The notes: generated from the letters alone by a model not told the origin. A DNA stretch of 64,000 nucleotides from Rhodocyclaceae bacterium (GCA_018262775.1 JADFDU010000052.1:78134-142133), one strand, 5' to 3'. Shown: positions 13,047-22,771, numbered from the stretch's first letter. Program-made: numbers and translations.

Positions 13047-13682
13047 ATGGAACTTCTCACCCTCCTCTGGGACATCGCCGTCCACCTCGACACGCACCTC
13101 GCCGCGCTGCTCGCCCAGCATGGCGCCTGGGTGTACGCCATCCTGTTCTTCATTATCTTTGCCGAGACCGGCTTCGTCGTCACGCCCTTCCTGCCGGGCG
13201 ATTCGCTGCTCTTCGTCGCCGGCGCGCTGGCGGCAACGGGCAGCATGGACATGTGGGCGCTGAACGGTACCCTCATCGCCGCTGCCGTCCTCGGCAACAG
13301 CGTGAATTACGCGATCGGCCGCTATCTCGGGCCGAAGGTGTTCCACTGGGAGAACTCGCGCTTCTTCAACAAGGCGGCGCTGGTAAGGACGCATGCCTTC
13401 TACGAGCGCCACGGCGGCAAGGCGCTGGTCATCTCGCGCTTCATCCCGATCCTGCGCACCTTCGCCCCCTTCGTCGCCGGCATCGGCGCCATGACCTACG
13501 TGCGCTTCCAGGCCTTCAACGTCTCCGGCGCGCTGTTGTGGGTCGGTGCGCTCAGCGTGGCGGGCTACCTGTTCGGCAACCTGCCCATCGTCAAGAACAA
13601 CCTGTCGCTGGTGATCCTCGCCATCATCGTCGTTTCCATGCTGCCGGCCATCATCGGCTATCTCAGGCATCGCGCCGCCTAG
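13047..13682 (+). CDS. DedA-family membrane protein
   Basis: Inner-membrane protein of the DedA/VTT family, linked in other bacteria to lipid-carrier recycling and proton-motive-force homeostasis. The hallmarks are FAETGFVVTPFLPGDSLLFVAG, with the conserved acidic residues, and SRFIPILRTFAPFVAGIG, with the essential Arg pair. The 211 residues contain about five hydrophobic segments. Its substrate cannot be assigned. It is co-directional with the ATPase operon. Confidence 0.9.
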   Translation: MELLTLLWDIAVHLDTHLAALLAQHGAWVYAILFFIIFAETGFVVTPFLPGDSLLFVAGALAATGSMDMWALNGTLIAAAVLGNSVNYAIGRYLGPKVFHWENSRFFNKAALVRTHAFYERHGGKALVISRFIPILRTFAPFVAGIGAMTYVRFQAFNVSGALLWVGALSVAGYLFGNLPIVKNNLSLVILAIIVVSMLPAIIGYLRHRAA

Positions 13683-13888
13683 CCCCTGTCGTTGCAGGGC
13701 AGGCAGTAACTTGAATCTTTGCGTATTGTCATAGCCTATTGACATTGCATACGACAGCCGGTTAGATTGATCCTGCGTAGGACAGTAGCTTGCCGGAACA
13801 CTGCAAGCGCCCCGCTGTGCTATCCCCGTCCTGCCAGATACAGGCAGAACGATAACGACAATAATAAAACAGGGACTGGGTTCAGGCT

Positions 13889-14314
13889 ATGCATGAATCA
13901 TCCGGTACTCCCCGGCCGGCCAGTTGGCTCACGTCGGCACGCGCCGCACTGCTCTACGCAGTGCTTGCCGCCCTGTGGATCATCGCATCCGGCTACCTGC
14001 TGAACCTGACCACTGCCGACGCGGCGCTGCTCGCGCGCTTCGAACTGGTCAAGGGTCTGGCCTTCGTCGCCGTCACCAGCATCCTGCTCTATCTGCTGCT
14101 CAGTTCCCATGCCAGCCGACAGCCTGGAGGAAGCTGCCGCGCTGCTCCCGGGCAAGCGCCGTTTGGCGGTCATTTTTGTCGCGCTCGCGTTGATCGCGCC
14201 CCTTATCGGCTTCGGCATCGTCAGGCTGCACGGCCCGCAGATAGAACGCGAAACCTTCGACAACTTGCACATCATCGCCGACCTCAAAGCCACGCAGATC
14301 GAAAACTGGGTTAG
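13889..14314 (+). pseudogene. N-terminal membrane module, frameshifted off the sensor gene
   Basis: The first ~75 codons encode two hydrophobic helices (LLYAVLAALWIIASGYLL and KGLAFVAVTSILLYLLL). This two-helix module is common at the N-terminus of PAS-GGDEF and PAS-HD-GYP sensors. After about 14100 the frame turns into Arg- and Pro-rich sequence antisense-like in character, while the neighbouring frame continues the sensor. The two frames differ by +1 at TTCCCATG (14104-14111). Removing one C would join them as LLLSSMPADSL. I read this as a frameshift or sequencing error rather than a separate gene. Confidence 0.55.
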
Positions 14315-17300
14315 CGAACGCATCAACGATGGCACGTCGCTGTCCGACAGCAAGGATTTCGTCGATCGGGTTGCGGACCTGCAGCGCAGCGGCAGCCCGA
14401 TGCAGGCCGAAGCCATCCGCAATCGACTGGAATCCATGATCAAAAGTTACGGCTATGGGTCGGTGGTTTTGCTGGATGCCGACGGCAGGCCACTGATGAA
14501 CCTGGGTGAACCGCATCAGATCGGCGGCACGACGCTGCAACTGCTGCAGGAGACCTTCACGGACGGCCAGGTGCGGCGCAGCCAGTTGCTTGCCGACGCG
14601 GGCGGCCAGCAGCACATAGATTTCATCGCGCCCCTGCTGCACGAAGCGGAAGGGCAGCGGCGGCCGATTGGCGCCGTGCTGCTGCACACCGACCCGGCGC
14701 GTTCCCTCTATCCCTACATTCAGACCTGGCCAGGGGCAAGCGCGAGCGCTGAAACCCTACTGGTGCGCCGGGAGGGCGAGCAGGGCGAGTTTCTCAATGA
14801 GCTGCGGCACCGCCCGGGGAAAGTAATGTCCTTGCAGTTGACAGAGGCTGCAACAGACCTTCCAGCGGCGATTGCCCTACGCGAAGCCCGCCGCGGAAAC
14901 GTGAGCGGTGTGGATTACCGCGGCGTGCCGGTGCTGGCTGCCTATCGCCCTGTGAAAGGCACCGACTGGTTTCTTATTGCCAAGGTCGATCGCGATGAGG
15001 TATTTGCCCCCGTGCGCACTCTGGCAATCTGGGTCAGTCTGGTGGCTTTCATCGCCGCTGCCGCCATTGGCGTGGCGGTGCTGATGCTCTGGCACCAGCA
15101 TCAGCGCGCGCACCGGCTGAAGCTCAAGGTAAGCACTTCGGTGCTCGTGCGGCAGAACGAGGCACGCTACCGCGCGGCGACCGAGTCGGCAGGAGACGCC
15201 ATCATCAGTGCCGACGCTGCCGGCAACATCGTCAGTTGGAATCCCGCGGCGGCGCGCCTGTTCGGCCATACGGAAGCCGAGGCGCTCGGCCAGCCGCTGA
15301 CCCTGCTGATTCCCGCGGCACTGCAGCAGCGCCATAACGAGGGCATGGCGCGCCTGCGCGCGGGCGGTGCGCCGCGCATCATCGGCAAACCGGTCGAGCT
15401 GACCGGCCGGCACAAGGATGGCCACGAATTTCCCATTGAGCTTTCGCTTGCCGTCTGGCAGACGGACGAGGACGTTTTTTATACCGGCATCCTGCGTGAC
15501 ATTGCCGAGCGCAAGCGGGCCGATATATTGCTACGACGGCAGAAAGATCTCTACGATATGCTGTCGCACACCAACCAGACGATTGTGCGCGGCGGCAGCC
15601 AGGAAGAACTGTTCGACAAAATTTGCCATATCGCTGTCGAGCACGGCGGCTTCCGCTTCGCCTGGATCGGCTTGTGTGATGCCGCTGACGAAAGGGTAAG
15701 GCCGGTGGCCCGCTTCGGTGAGGACGGCGGCTATGTCGAGAAAGTGCATGCCTCCGCCACTTCGGATGAAGTAGTCGGACGCAGACTGGCTGTCGAGGCC
15801 GTACGCACTGGAACGTGCGTCATCAGCAACGATTCCCTGGAGGATGCCACCCTCACGCCCTGGGCTTATGCCGGCCTGCATTCTGCAGGCGCCTTCCCCA
15901 TCCGTCGCGGAGGCACGGTGGTTGGCGCACTGAGTCTGTATGCTGCAGAAGCGGGATTCTTCAACGCGGAGGTTCTGCACACCCTTGACGAGATAGCCAC
16001 CGATATCTCCTTTGCCCTCGACGATCTCGACCGTTCGGCGGCACTGGCCGTCGCCTCGCAGGTGGTGGAAGCGAGTCCGGTGGTGCTGTATCGCTTGTTG
16101 CCAGGGACAGGTGGTTGCATGGAGTACGTTTCGGAGAACATCCGCCGCTGGGGCTACACGGCGGCGGACATGCTGTCGGGCGAGCTGAATTACGCCCACA
16201 TCGTGCATGCCGACGACGTGGCGCGTGTGAAAGCGGAACATGAGCGGCATGAGCGTGAAGGGCTAGATGATTTCACGCAAACCTTCCGCATTGTCACCGC
16301 CGCCGGGGAAACGCTGTGGGTCGAAGAACATACGCACATCGTGCGCAATGCCGATGGCCAGGCGGTGTACTACGAAGGCCTGGCGACCGATATCACCGAG
16401 CGGGAGCACATCAATGCCGTGCTGGAACAGCGCAATGCCCTCGTCGAAACGATCCTGGAGCACGCCCCTATCGGCTTCGCGGTGAATACCATTGATGACG
16501 GCAAGGTCCTCTTCATCGGCCGCAAATTCGAGGCCATTTACGGCGTGCCGCCCGGCAGCCTGAATAGCGTGCCGGATTTCTTTGAGGCGGTATACGTCGA
16601 TCCGGATTTGCGCGAGCGCCTGCGTGCTCGCGTCATGGCAGATATCGAGTCAGGCGACCGGGCGCGCATGCACTGGGACGACATCGAGTTCACTGCGCGG
16701 GATGGCAAAAAGCGGATTGTCAGCGCCATGGATATCCCGCTGCCGGAGCAGAACCTGATGATTTCGGCTGTGCAGGATGTGACGGCGCAGTTTGAGGCGC
16801 AGAATGCGTTGCGAGTGGCCGAGGAGCAGTTCCGCGGCCTGGTCGAACAGGCCATCGCCGGCATCTACATCATCCAGGGCAGCCGTCTGGTTTACGTCAA
16901 TCAGCGCTGTGCCGAAATCTTCGGCTATGCGAAGGCCGATGCACTGACGGGACTCGACCCTCTGCTGCTGGTGGCAGAGTCCGATCGCGCGAAGACGATG
17001 GAGCACATGCAGCGACTGCGCGACGGCGTAGTGCAGCGCCTGACTTTTGAATTTTCCGCCTTGCGCCAGGATGGCACGGTGGTTGACATCGGACTGCATG
17101 GTGCCCGCGCCACGCATCGCGGCCGGCACGCGATCATCGGCTTGCTGCAGGATATTTCGGAGAAGAAGCGCGCCGAAGAGCAGATCGCGCGTTACGTCAA
17201 GCAACTGGAAGGCGCCTTCATGCGCACCGTGGAGGTGGCCACCACGCTGAGCAAGATGCGCGATCCCTATACGGCCGGCCATGAGAAACGCGTGGCGCAG

Positions 17301-17786
17301 ATCGCCGTGGCCATCGGCGCCGAGATGGGCTACGACGCGCAAGGACAGGAGGGGCTGCGCGTCGCTGGCTACCTGCACGATGTCGGCAAAATCACTATTC
17401 CTGCAGAGATCCTCTCCAAACCCGGCCGCCTGAGCGCAATCGAATTCGAGCTGATCAAGGGGCACCCGCGCGCCAGCTACGATGTTTTGAAAGATGTGGA
17501 GTTTCCCTGGCCGGTGGCCGAGGTCGCCCTGCAGCACCATGAGCGCATGGACGGCAGCGGCTACCCGCAGGGCCTGAAGGGCGAGGCGATCCTGCCGGAG
17601 GCGAGAATCATGTCAGTTGCGGACGTGATCGAGGCGATGGCGTCCCACCGGCCCTATCGCGCGGGGCTTGGCATCGAGACGGCGCTGCAGGAGATTGTGC
17701 GCGGGCGCGGCACGGCCTACGATGCTGACGTGGCTGATGCGTGCCTGCGGCTGTTTCGGGAGAAGGGTTACCGAATACCCGATTGA
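14109..17786 (+). CDS. membrane sensor c-di-GMP phosphodiesterase: dCache-like, PAS, GAF, three PAS, HD-GYP
   Basis: A 1225-residue signalling protein that probably degrades cyclic di-GMP. Layout: transmembrane helix at 17-38, a periplasmic double-Cache-like sensor to about 300, a second helix at 302-328, PAS 350-470, GAF 484-647, PAS 651-770, PAS 772-897, PAS 898-1020, then HD-GYP 1037-1225. The catalytic motifs are intact: HDVGK near 1090 and HHERMDGSGYP near 1145. The ATG at 14109 may not be the original start, because a two-helix module lies just upstream in another frame. Copy 5 of the dispersed motif lies in the last PAS. The ligand is unknown. Confidence 0.9.
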   Translation: MPADSLEEAAALLPGKRRLAVIFVALALIAPLIGFGIVRLHGPQIERETFDNLHIIADLKATQIENWVSERINDGTSLSDSKDFVDRVADLQRSGSPMQAEAIRNRLESMIKSYGYGSVVLLDADGRPLMNLGEPHQIGGTTLQLLQETFTDGQVRRSQLLADAGGQQHIDFIAPLLHEAEGQRRPIGAVLLHTDPARSLYPYIQTWPGASASAETLLVRREGEQGEFLNELRHRPGKVMSLQLTEAATDLPAAIALREARRGNVSGVDYRGVPVLAAYRPVKGTDWFLIAKVDRDEVFAPVRTLAIWVSLVAFIAAAAIGVAVLMLWHQHQRAHRLKLKVSTSVLVRQNEARYRAATESAGDAIISADAAGNIVSWNPAAARLFGHTEAEALGQPLTLLIPAALQQRHNEGMARLRAGGAPRIIGKPVELTGRHKDGHEFPIELSLAVWQTDEDVFYTGILRDIAERKRADILLRRQKDLYDMLSHTNQTIVRGGSQEELFDKICHIAVEHGGFRFAWIGLCDAADERVRPVARFGEDGGYVEKVHASATSDEVVGRRLAVEAVRTGTCVISNDSLEDATLTPWAYAGLHSAGAFPIRRGGTVVGALSLYAAEAGFFNAEVLHTLDEIATDISFALDDLDRSAALAVASQVVEASPVVLYRLLPGTGGCMEYVSENIRRWGYTAADMLSGELNYAHIVHADDVARVKAEHERHEREGLDDFTQTFRIVTAAGETLWVEEHTHIVRNADGQAVYYEGLATDITEREHINAVLEQRNALVETILEHAPIGFAVNTIDDGKVLFIGRKFEAIYGVPPGSLNSVPDFFEAVYVDPDLRERLRARVMADIESGDRARMHWDDIEFTARDGKKRIVSAMDIPLPEQNLMISAVQDVTAQFEAQNALRVAEEQFRGLVEQAIAGIYIIQGSRLVYVNQRCAEIFGYAKADALTGLDPLLLVAESDRAKTMEHMQRLRDGVVQRLTFEFSALRQDGTVVDIGLHGARATHRGRHAIIGLLQDISEKKRAEEQIARYVKQLEGAFMRTVEVATTLSKMRDPYTAGHEKRVAQIAVAIGAEMGYDAQGQEGLRVAGYLHDVGKITIPAEILSKPGRLSAIEFELIKGHPRASYDVLKDVEFPWPVAEVALQHHERMDGSGYPQGLKGEAILPEARIMSVADVIEAMASHRPYRAGLGIETALQEIVRGRGTAYDADVADACLRLFREKGYRIPD
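17024..17047 (+). repeat. dispersed CGCCGT-N10-CTGACTTT motif, copy 5
   Basis: The left half is CGGCGT (one mismatch), CTGACTTT matches fully, and the centre is agtgcagcgc. It lies in the last PAS domain of the HD-GYP gene in sense orientation, reading GVVQRLTF. It is weaker than most copies. Confidence 0.55.
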
Positions 17787-17802
17787 TGCAGGAGGGATTC
17801 CC

Positions 17803-18330
17803 ATGATGACCGTCACCTTCACCGCCGACCTGACGATCCTGTATTTCGTCGCGGCAAACATCGTGGGCATCCTCGCTTACGTGCTGATCCTGAAGCATCG
17901 GATGCGGACACAGGCGCGCCGCCAGGCAATGCTAGCCGTACAGATCGTGGAATACTTCCGTCACAGCGGTGCCGAAGTGCGTGTCAATTGCATCCCCGGG
18001 CCGGACGGCCGGCGATTCATCGCCATCATCGACTCCGAACCACTCAAGCGCTTCCGTTACTCGCATATTGTCGAGATGAGCCTGTGCAATCACGTGTTCA
18101 AGGCCTGCGGCATCGAGATGGATCGGGTCTACTGGCGTTTTCCCGTGAAGGCGTCTGCGCACGCGTCCGAGGCGTCCGAAACGCCTGAGGCATCCGCCAG
18201 CGGGGACAACTACATCAATGACCGTCTGCTGCGACTGAAGAGCGAGGCTGAATATCAGGTTTCGCCTGCTTCCTGGGAGCAGTTTGAGGCGGCCGTGCAT
18301 GAGGAAGAATTGACGAATAGCATTCATTAG
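17803..18330 (+). CDS. hypothetical protein with one N-terminal membrane helix
   Basis: No family recognised. From the ATG at 17803 (MMTVTFTADL, preceded by the ribosome site GGAGGG) it has 175 residues. One transmembrane helix (LTILYFVAANIVGILAYVLIL) is followed by a basic stretch and a soluble domain (VQIVEYFRHSGAEVRVNCIPGPDGRRFIAII). A low-complexity Ala/Ser/Glu linker and a helical tail come last. It lies 16 bp after the HD-GYP gene, so co-transcription and a signalling link are plausible but unproven. Confidence 0.75.
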   Translation: MMTVTFTADLTILYFVAANIVGILAYVLILKHRMRTQARRQAMLAVQIVEYFRHSGAEVRVNCIPGPDGRRFIAIIDSEPLKRFRYSHIVEMSLCNHVFKACGIEMDRVYWRFPVKASAHASEASETPEASASGDNYINDRLLRLKSEAEYQVSPASWEQFEAAVHEEELTNSIH

Positions 18331-18363
18331 CGCTGCCAGGTTTCACGTACCTTGGCGTAAGCC

Positions 18364-19095
18364 ATGGCCTTTGCGTTATCATTGGCCATGTATTTCAGGC
18401 TTATCTGTTTGATTCATCTGATTTTGTTAGGTGGTTGCGTGACGACGGGGACGACGCCGCGCAAGCCCGTTTCCGGCTTCGATCCGAATCAGCTTGCCAA
18501 GTCCGACATCGATCGCGTCGCCGAGGCGCACCAGCGCGAACTCTTTGTCCATCTCAGGCTGCTGTCCGAGAAGCTCTACCGGCGCAATCCGCACGAGTGG
18601 CGCAAGGGCGGCCAGGCCAGTCTGGAGGCGGCGGTGGCGCGCATCTTCGATGTCGATCACGGCTGGAAATTCGTTGAACTGGAGGGCCGGCGCGGCACGG
18701 ATGCGGTGCATCTCGCCTTTCGCGAGGACTATGCGGGCGATCGCGTGCTGGCCTTGGTCGCCGGGCTGGGCGGCATGGTGCAGACGGCCTTCAACGACAA
18801 GAGTGAACTGTTCATCCTCGACGACCTGGACCCGCAGGCGCTGTTCAACGCCGCGCGCAACGTCGAAATCGCCGTGTGGAAACTGTCCAATGCGAAGACG
18901 GCGACAGGCGAACCCGTGCTGCTTTCGAACGAAGCGAAAGGGGCGGTGAGGAACCTTTCCTTCGAGCGCGAGTTCGGCAAGATCATCGGCAACCTCGACC
19001 TGCTCTCGAAGATCATTGCCGACAAGACCAACCGCCTCGTGGTCAAGGTGTTCCAGAACCTCGCCACGGCAATCTTTCTGCCTGTGAAATTTTGA
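18364..19095 (+). CDS. putative lipoprotein
   Basis: Probably an outer-membrane or periplasmic lipoprotein. The signal peptide ends in a lipobox, LILLGGC. An ATG at 18388 (MYFRLICLIHL) would give a shorter and more typical signal peptide than 18364. The mature part (about 215 residues) is mixed alpha/beta with no motif I recognise. It contains a hydrophobic segment, VLALVAGLGGMVQTAF. The next gene is purN after a 120-bp gap. Confidence 0.75.
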   Translation: MAFALSLAMYFRLICLIHLILLGGCVTTGTTPRKPVSGFDPNQLAKSDIDRVAEAHQRELFVHLRLLSEKLYRRNPHEWRKGGQASLEAAVARIFDVDHGWKFVELEGRRGTDAVHLAFREDYAGDRVLALVAGLGGMVQTAFNDKSELFILDDLDPQALFNAARNVEIAVWKLSNAKTATGEPVLLSNEAKGAVRNLSFEREFGKIIGNLDLLSKIIADKTNRLVVKVFQNLATAIFLPVKF

Positions 19096-19215
19096 ACATA
19101 TGACTACCATCCTCCTGCCCCCCTTCCCGAGGAAGAGGGTAACGAAGGTTCAGCCGCTGACGCGGCTTCCGGGCGCTGACTTGTCGCCTCCTCGGGACGA
19201 CCCGGCGGAGGCGCC

Positions 19216-19866
19216 ATGAAATCCATCGTCATCCTCATCTCCGGCCGCGGCAGCAATATGGAAGCCCTGCTGGCGGCCAACCTGCCCTGTCGCATCGCCG
19301 CGGTGATCAGCAACAAGGCCGATGCCAAAGGATTGGAGACGGCCCGCGCCCGCGGCATTCCCACGGCCGTGGTGGCGCATGCCGCGCATGCCTCGCGCGA
19401 CGTGTTCGATACCGCGCTGGCGGCCGAGATCGACCGCCACCAACCCGATCTGATCGTCCTCGCCGGCTTCATGCGCATCCTCGGTGAGGCGTTCGTGCGG
19501 CGCTATCAGGGCCGCATGCTGAACATCCACCCCTCGCTGCTGCCGGCGTTCCCCGGCCTGCATACCCACCGGCGTGCCATCGAGGCGGGCTGCCGCATCC
19601 ATGGCTGCACAGTGCATTTCGTCACGCCGGCGCTGGACAACGGCCCGGTCGTCATCCAGGCCGCCGTGCCGGTGTTCGCCGACGACAACGAGGAAACGCT
19701 CGCCGCGCGCGTGCTGGTGCAGGAACACATCGCCTATCCGCAGGCAGTGCGCTGGTTCGTCGAGGGGCGATTGACGCTCGCAGCAGACCAGCGGGTGTTA
19801 CTGAGCGGCGAACGGAAAGGCGCCGGTGCGCTACTGGCGCCGGCGCCGGATGCTTCCAGCCAATGA
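19216..19866 (+). CDS. purN: phosphoribosylglycinamide formyltransferase
   Basis: Third step of purine synthesis: formylates GAR using 10-formyl-THF. The N-terminal ISGRGSNMEALL phosphate loop is present. The catalytic Asn and His lie in MLNIHPSLLPAFPG and the Asp in VTPALDNGPVVIQ. The His-Gly pair is in RIHGCTVHFV. The 216 residues fit the family. A good ribosome site (GGCGGAGG) precedes the ATG. The stop overlaps the next gene by four bases (ATGA). Confidence 0.96.
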   Translation: MKSIVILISGRGSNMEALLAANLPCRIAAVISNKADAKGLETARARGIPTAVVAHAAHASRDVFDTALAAEIDRHQPDLIVLAGFMRILGEAFVRRYQGRMLNIHPSLLPAFPGLHTHRRAIEAGCRIHGCTVHFVTPALDNGPVVIQAAVPVFADDNEETLAARVLVQEHIAYPQAVRWFVEGRLTLAADQRVLLSGERKGAGALLAPAPDASSQ

Positions 19867-20882
19867 CCGACCGCCGTCTGCTTGCCGCGCTGGGTTTCTC
19901 GCTGCTGCTCCATGCCGCGGTGGTCAGCAGTCCCGGCTGGCACTTGCCGTCGTTTTTCAACGAGCCGGAAGTGGGCGGCGTGCTGGAAGCGCATATAACG
20001 CATATGACGCATAGTGTGCCGGAGCCGGCACCTGTGCTACAGCCGTCGCCGGTCGGCAAGAAACGAGCGGAGCCAAAACCCGGAGTGAAGAAGTTACGCC
20101 CACCGCCACCGGCGCCGGTACAGAATTTGTCGCCGGAGCCGGCCACTCCGGAGACGGTGAACGCCGAAGCGCCGACCCCGACCGCCGTTGCCGTAGCGGC
20201 CCCGCTCGAGTCGTCTTGGCCGCACCAGGGCCGCATCCGCTTCGTCATCATGCGCGGCGAGGGCGAGCAGGGCATGCAGGTCGGCCAATCGACGCATACC
20301 TGGCAGCATGACGGCACGCACTACACCCTGCAGGCCGTGACCGAAACCACCGGCCTGGTGGCGTTGTTCCGCAGCGTGCGCATCGTACAGACGAGCGAGG
20401 GCACGCTGTCGGCCGAGGGGCTGGTGCCGCAGTCGTTCAGCGTCGAGCGCAACGGCAAACAGGCCGAGCAGGCGCGCTTCGACTGGGCCGACGGCAAGGT
20501 GATGCTGCAGCCGCGCAAGGGCGAAGGACGCGAGGTGCCGCTGGTGGCCGGCGCCCAGGACATCCTCTCGCAGATTTACCAGATCGGTCTGGCCGGGGCG
20601 GCGGCACGGATCAAACTCATGATTGCTACCGGCAAGAATTACGGCCGCTACGCCTACGAAGCCGTCGGCGACGAGCGGATCGCCACGCACTTCGGGGAAT
20701 TGCGTACCTGGCACGTGAAGACGCCGGCCTTGCAAGGCGAGCAGGCCATGGAACTGTGGCTGGCCTCGGATTATCGCAACCTGCCGGTGCGCATTCGCTT
20801 CATCAACCGCAAGGGCGAGGTATACGACCAGAATGCCGTCGAACTTGTGGCTGACGGTTCGGCGCTGACCGAACGACCCTGA
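19863..20882 (+). CDS. DUF3108-domain periplasmic protein
   Basis: An N-terminal hydrophobic helix (LLAALGFSLLLHAAVVSS) is followed by a Pro-rich, TonB-like linker (residues about 50-115). A beta-rich DUF3108 domain then carries QAVTETTGLVALFRS and ELWLASDYRNLPVRIRF. The family is widespread in betaproteobacteria beside purN and has no assigned reaction. It has 339 residues and is coupled to purN by a four-base overlap. Confidence 0.85.
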   Translation: MTDRRLLAALGFSLLLHAAVVSSPGWHLPSFFNEPEVGGVLEAHITHMTHSVPEPAPVLQPSPVGKKRAEPKPGVKKLRPPPPAPVQNLSPEPATPETVNAEAPTPTAVAVAAPLESSWPHQGRIRFVIMRGEGEQGMQVGQSTHTWQHDGTHYTLQAVTETTGLVALFRSVRIVQTSEGTLSAEGLVPQSFSVERNGKQAEQARFDWADGKVMLQPRKGEGREVPLVAGAQDILSQIYQIGLAGAAARIKLMIATGKNYGRYAYEAVGDERIATHFGELRTWHVKTPALQGEQAMELWLASDYRNLPVRIRFINRKGEVYDQNAVELVADGSALTERP

Positions 20883-20894
20883 CTGAAAGGCACC

Positions 20895-22166
20895 ATGCGC
20901 ATCACACCGAACCTCATCGACGCGACGACGACGGCGCTTAACGCGCTGTTCGCCTTCAAGTATCCCGCCGACGCCGTGTTGTCGAAATTCTTCCGCGACA
21001 ACCGCGCACTCGGCCAGAACGAGCGCGGCTTCATTGCCGAGACCGCATACGCCGTGCTGCGCCGCCGCCGGCTGCTGGAACACCTGCTCGGCGCCGAGGT
21101 GACGCGGCGGCGGCTGGTGCTGGCGGCACTGACGCGCTTGGCGGGTGTCAGCCAGCGGCAGTTGGAAGGCGCAGTCGGCGAGAAGGAATTGAAGTGGGTG
21201 GCCGACCTCAAGGGCCGGCAGGTCGGCGATCTCACCCTGGCCGAGCAGACGGATTTTCCCGACTGGTTGGCCGACAGGCTGCTGCAGCACATGACGCCGC
21301 AGGCGCTGCTGCTGCTGGCGCAGGGGCTGAACCAGGCCGCGCCGCTCGATCTGCGCGTGAATCCGCTCAAGTACGGGCGTGAGGCGGTGCTGGCGCGATT
21401 CGCCGAGGAAGGCATCGCCGCCGAGGCGGGCACGCTGTCGCCGCTGTGCATCCGCCTCAAGGCGAAGCCGGCGCTGCAGAAGCATCCGCTTTATATCGAC
21501 GGCAGCATCGAGGTGCAGGACGAGGGCAGTCAGCTGCTTGGCTATCTGCTGGCGCCGAAGCGCGGCGAACTGGTGGCGGATTTCTGCGCTGGCGCCGGCG
21601 GCAAGACGCTGCTGCTCGGCGCCATGATGCGCTCCACCGGCCGGCTCTACGCCTTCGACGTGTCAGACAAGCGTCTGGCACGGCTCAAGGCGCGCGTGGC
21701 GCGTGCCGGTCTGTCCAACGTGCATCCGGTGGTGATTGCCAACGAGAATGACCTGCGCGTCAAGCGCCTCGCCGGCAAGGCGGATCGCGTGCTGGTCGAC
21801 GCGCCGTGCAGCGGGCTTGGGACGCTGCGGCGTAACCCTGACCTGAAGTGGCGGCAGACGCCAGAGGGAGTGGCCGAGCTGGCATGCAAGCAGCACGACA
21901 TCCTCAAGGGTGCCTCGCGCCTGGTGAAGCAGGGCGGGCGGCTGGTGTACGCCACCTGCAGCATCCTGCCCGAGGAGAACGAGGCCGTCGTCGCTGACTT
22001 TCTTGCCGCCCATCCCGGCTTCAGGCAGATTCCGGCACAGGACATTATCGAGAAACAGGGCATCGCGCTGGCATGCGGCGAAACGCTGCGGTTGGCGCCG
22101 CACACGCATGGCACGGACGGTTTTTTTGCCGCCGTGCTGGAACGCAACCAGGAGGCATCGACATGA
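20895..22166 (+). CDS. RsmB/NOP-family rRNA (cytosine-5) methyltransferase
   Basis: SAM-dependent RNA m5C methyltransferase. The SAM motif is FCAGAGGKTLLLGAMM. The two active-site cysteines are in DAPCSGLGTLRRNPDLKW and YATCSILPEENE. An N-terminal RNA-recognition part is present. At 423 residues it resembles RsmB-like paralogues, but the exact target nucleotide is not certain. It contains a chance CTGACTTT whose GCCGT is five bases away instead of ten. Confidence 0.93.
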   Translation: MRITPNLIDATTTALNALFAFKYPADAVLSKFFRDNRALGQNERGFIAETAYAVLRRRRLLEHLLGAEVTRRRLVLAALTRLAGVSQRQLEGAVGEKELKWVADLKGRQVGDLTLAEQTDFPDWLADRLLQHMTPQALLLLAQGLNQAAPLDLRVNPLKYGREAVLARFAEEGIAAEAGTLSPLCIRLKAKPALQKHPLYIDGSIEVQDEGSQLLGYLLAPKRGELVADFCAGAGGKTLLLGAMMRSTGRLYAFDVSDKRLARLKARVARAGLSNVHPVVIANENDLRVKRLAGKADRVLVDAPCSGLGTLRRNPDLKWRQTPEGVAELACKQHDILKGASRLVKQGGRLVYATCSILPEENEAVVADFLAAHPGFRQIPAQDIIEKQGIALACGETLRLAPHTHGTDGFFAAVLERNQEAST

Positions 22167-22771
22167 GATATCCGGATTTTTACGACCAGGCACCGAGCAT
22201 CACGATGTACGACCCGCTCGCCAGGTTCCTTGGCGCGGTGGAGGGCGGCATCATCGAGTACCGCTATGCTGACGCGGTGAAGGTGGCGGGGCATTCCTGC
22301 CCGACCGTGGCCTCGGCCTGGCTGATGACGGCACGGGCGCTGGAAGCACTCTATCCAAAGGACGTTGCCGAACGCGGCGCCGTCCGCGTCGGTTTCCAGC
22401 AGGACAGCACGAGCGGCGTAACGGGCGTCATCGCCAATGTCGTCAGCCTGATCACGGGGGCGACGCAGGACACCGGCTTCAAGGGCCTGGCCGGTCGCTT
22501 CGACCGGCGCAATCTGCTCTTCTTCAATGATGCGGTGGGCGAGGAGATCCGTTTCACGCGCAAGGACAGCGGTGCTGCTGTGGAGGTGGCGGCGCATCTG
22601 CAGCATGTCCCGGGTGACCCGCGCATGCGCGAGCTGATGAGCGTCTGCATCGCCGGCCATGCCACGGATGAGATGCAGCGCGAGTTCGGCCGCCTGTGGC
22701 AGGAGCGGGTGCGCCGCCTGTTGCTCGAGTATGCGCACGATGCGCAAGTGATCACTGTCCGCGCCGTATGA
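22163..22771 (+). CDS. FmdE-like protein
   Basis: 202 residues from the ATG at 22163 (MRYPDFYDQAP), which overlaps the previous stop by four bases. The segment VKVAGHSCPTVASAWLM matches the GHxCP pattern of the FmdE family, first named from molybdenum formylmethanofuran dehydrogenase operons. Homologues in non-methanogens are of unknown function and may bind metal through the His and Cys. A second Cys (SVCIAGHATDE) lies near the C-terminus. The last codons overlap copy 6 of the dispersed motif. Confidence 0.65.
   Translation: MRYPDFYDQAPSITMYDPLARFLGAVEGGIIEYRYADAVKVAGHSCPTVASAWLMTARALEALYPKDVAERGAVRVGFQQDSTSGVTGVIANVVSLITGATQDTGFKGLAGRFDRRNLLFFNDAVGEEIRFTRKDSGAAVEVAAHLQHVPGDPRMRELMSVCIAGHATDEMQREFGRLWQERVRRLLLEYAHDAQVITVRAV

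Noticed and set aside
13680..13715. GTTGCAGGG followed by AACTTGAA after the dedA gene
   Set aside because: Matches the motif centre only, with wrong spacing to the right half.
19165..19195. TTCCGGGCGCTGACTTG before purN
   Set aside because: The centre and CTGACTT resemble the motif, but the left half is missing.
21983..22004. GCCGT and CTGACTTT in the RsmB-like gene
   Set aside because: The halves are five bases apart, not ten, so it was not counted as a motif copy.
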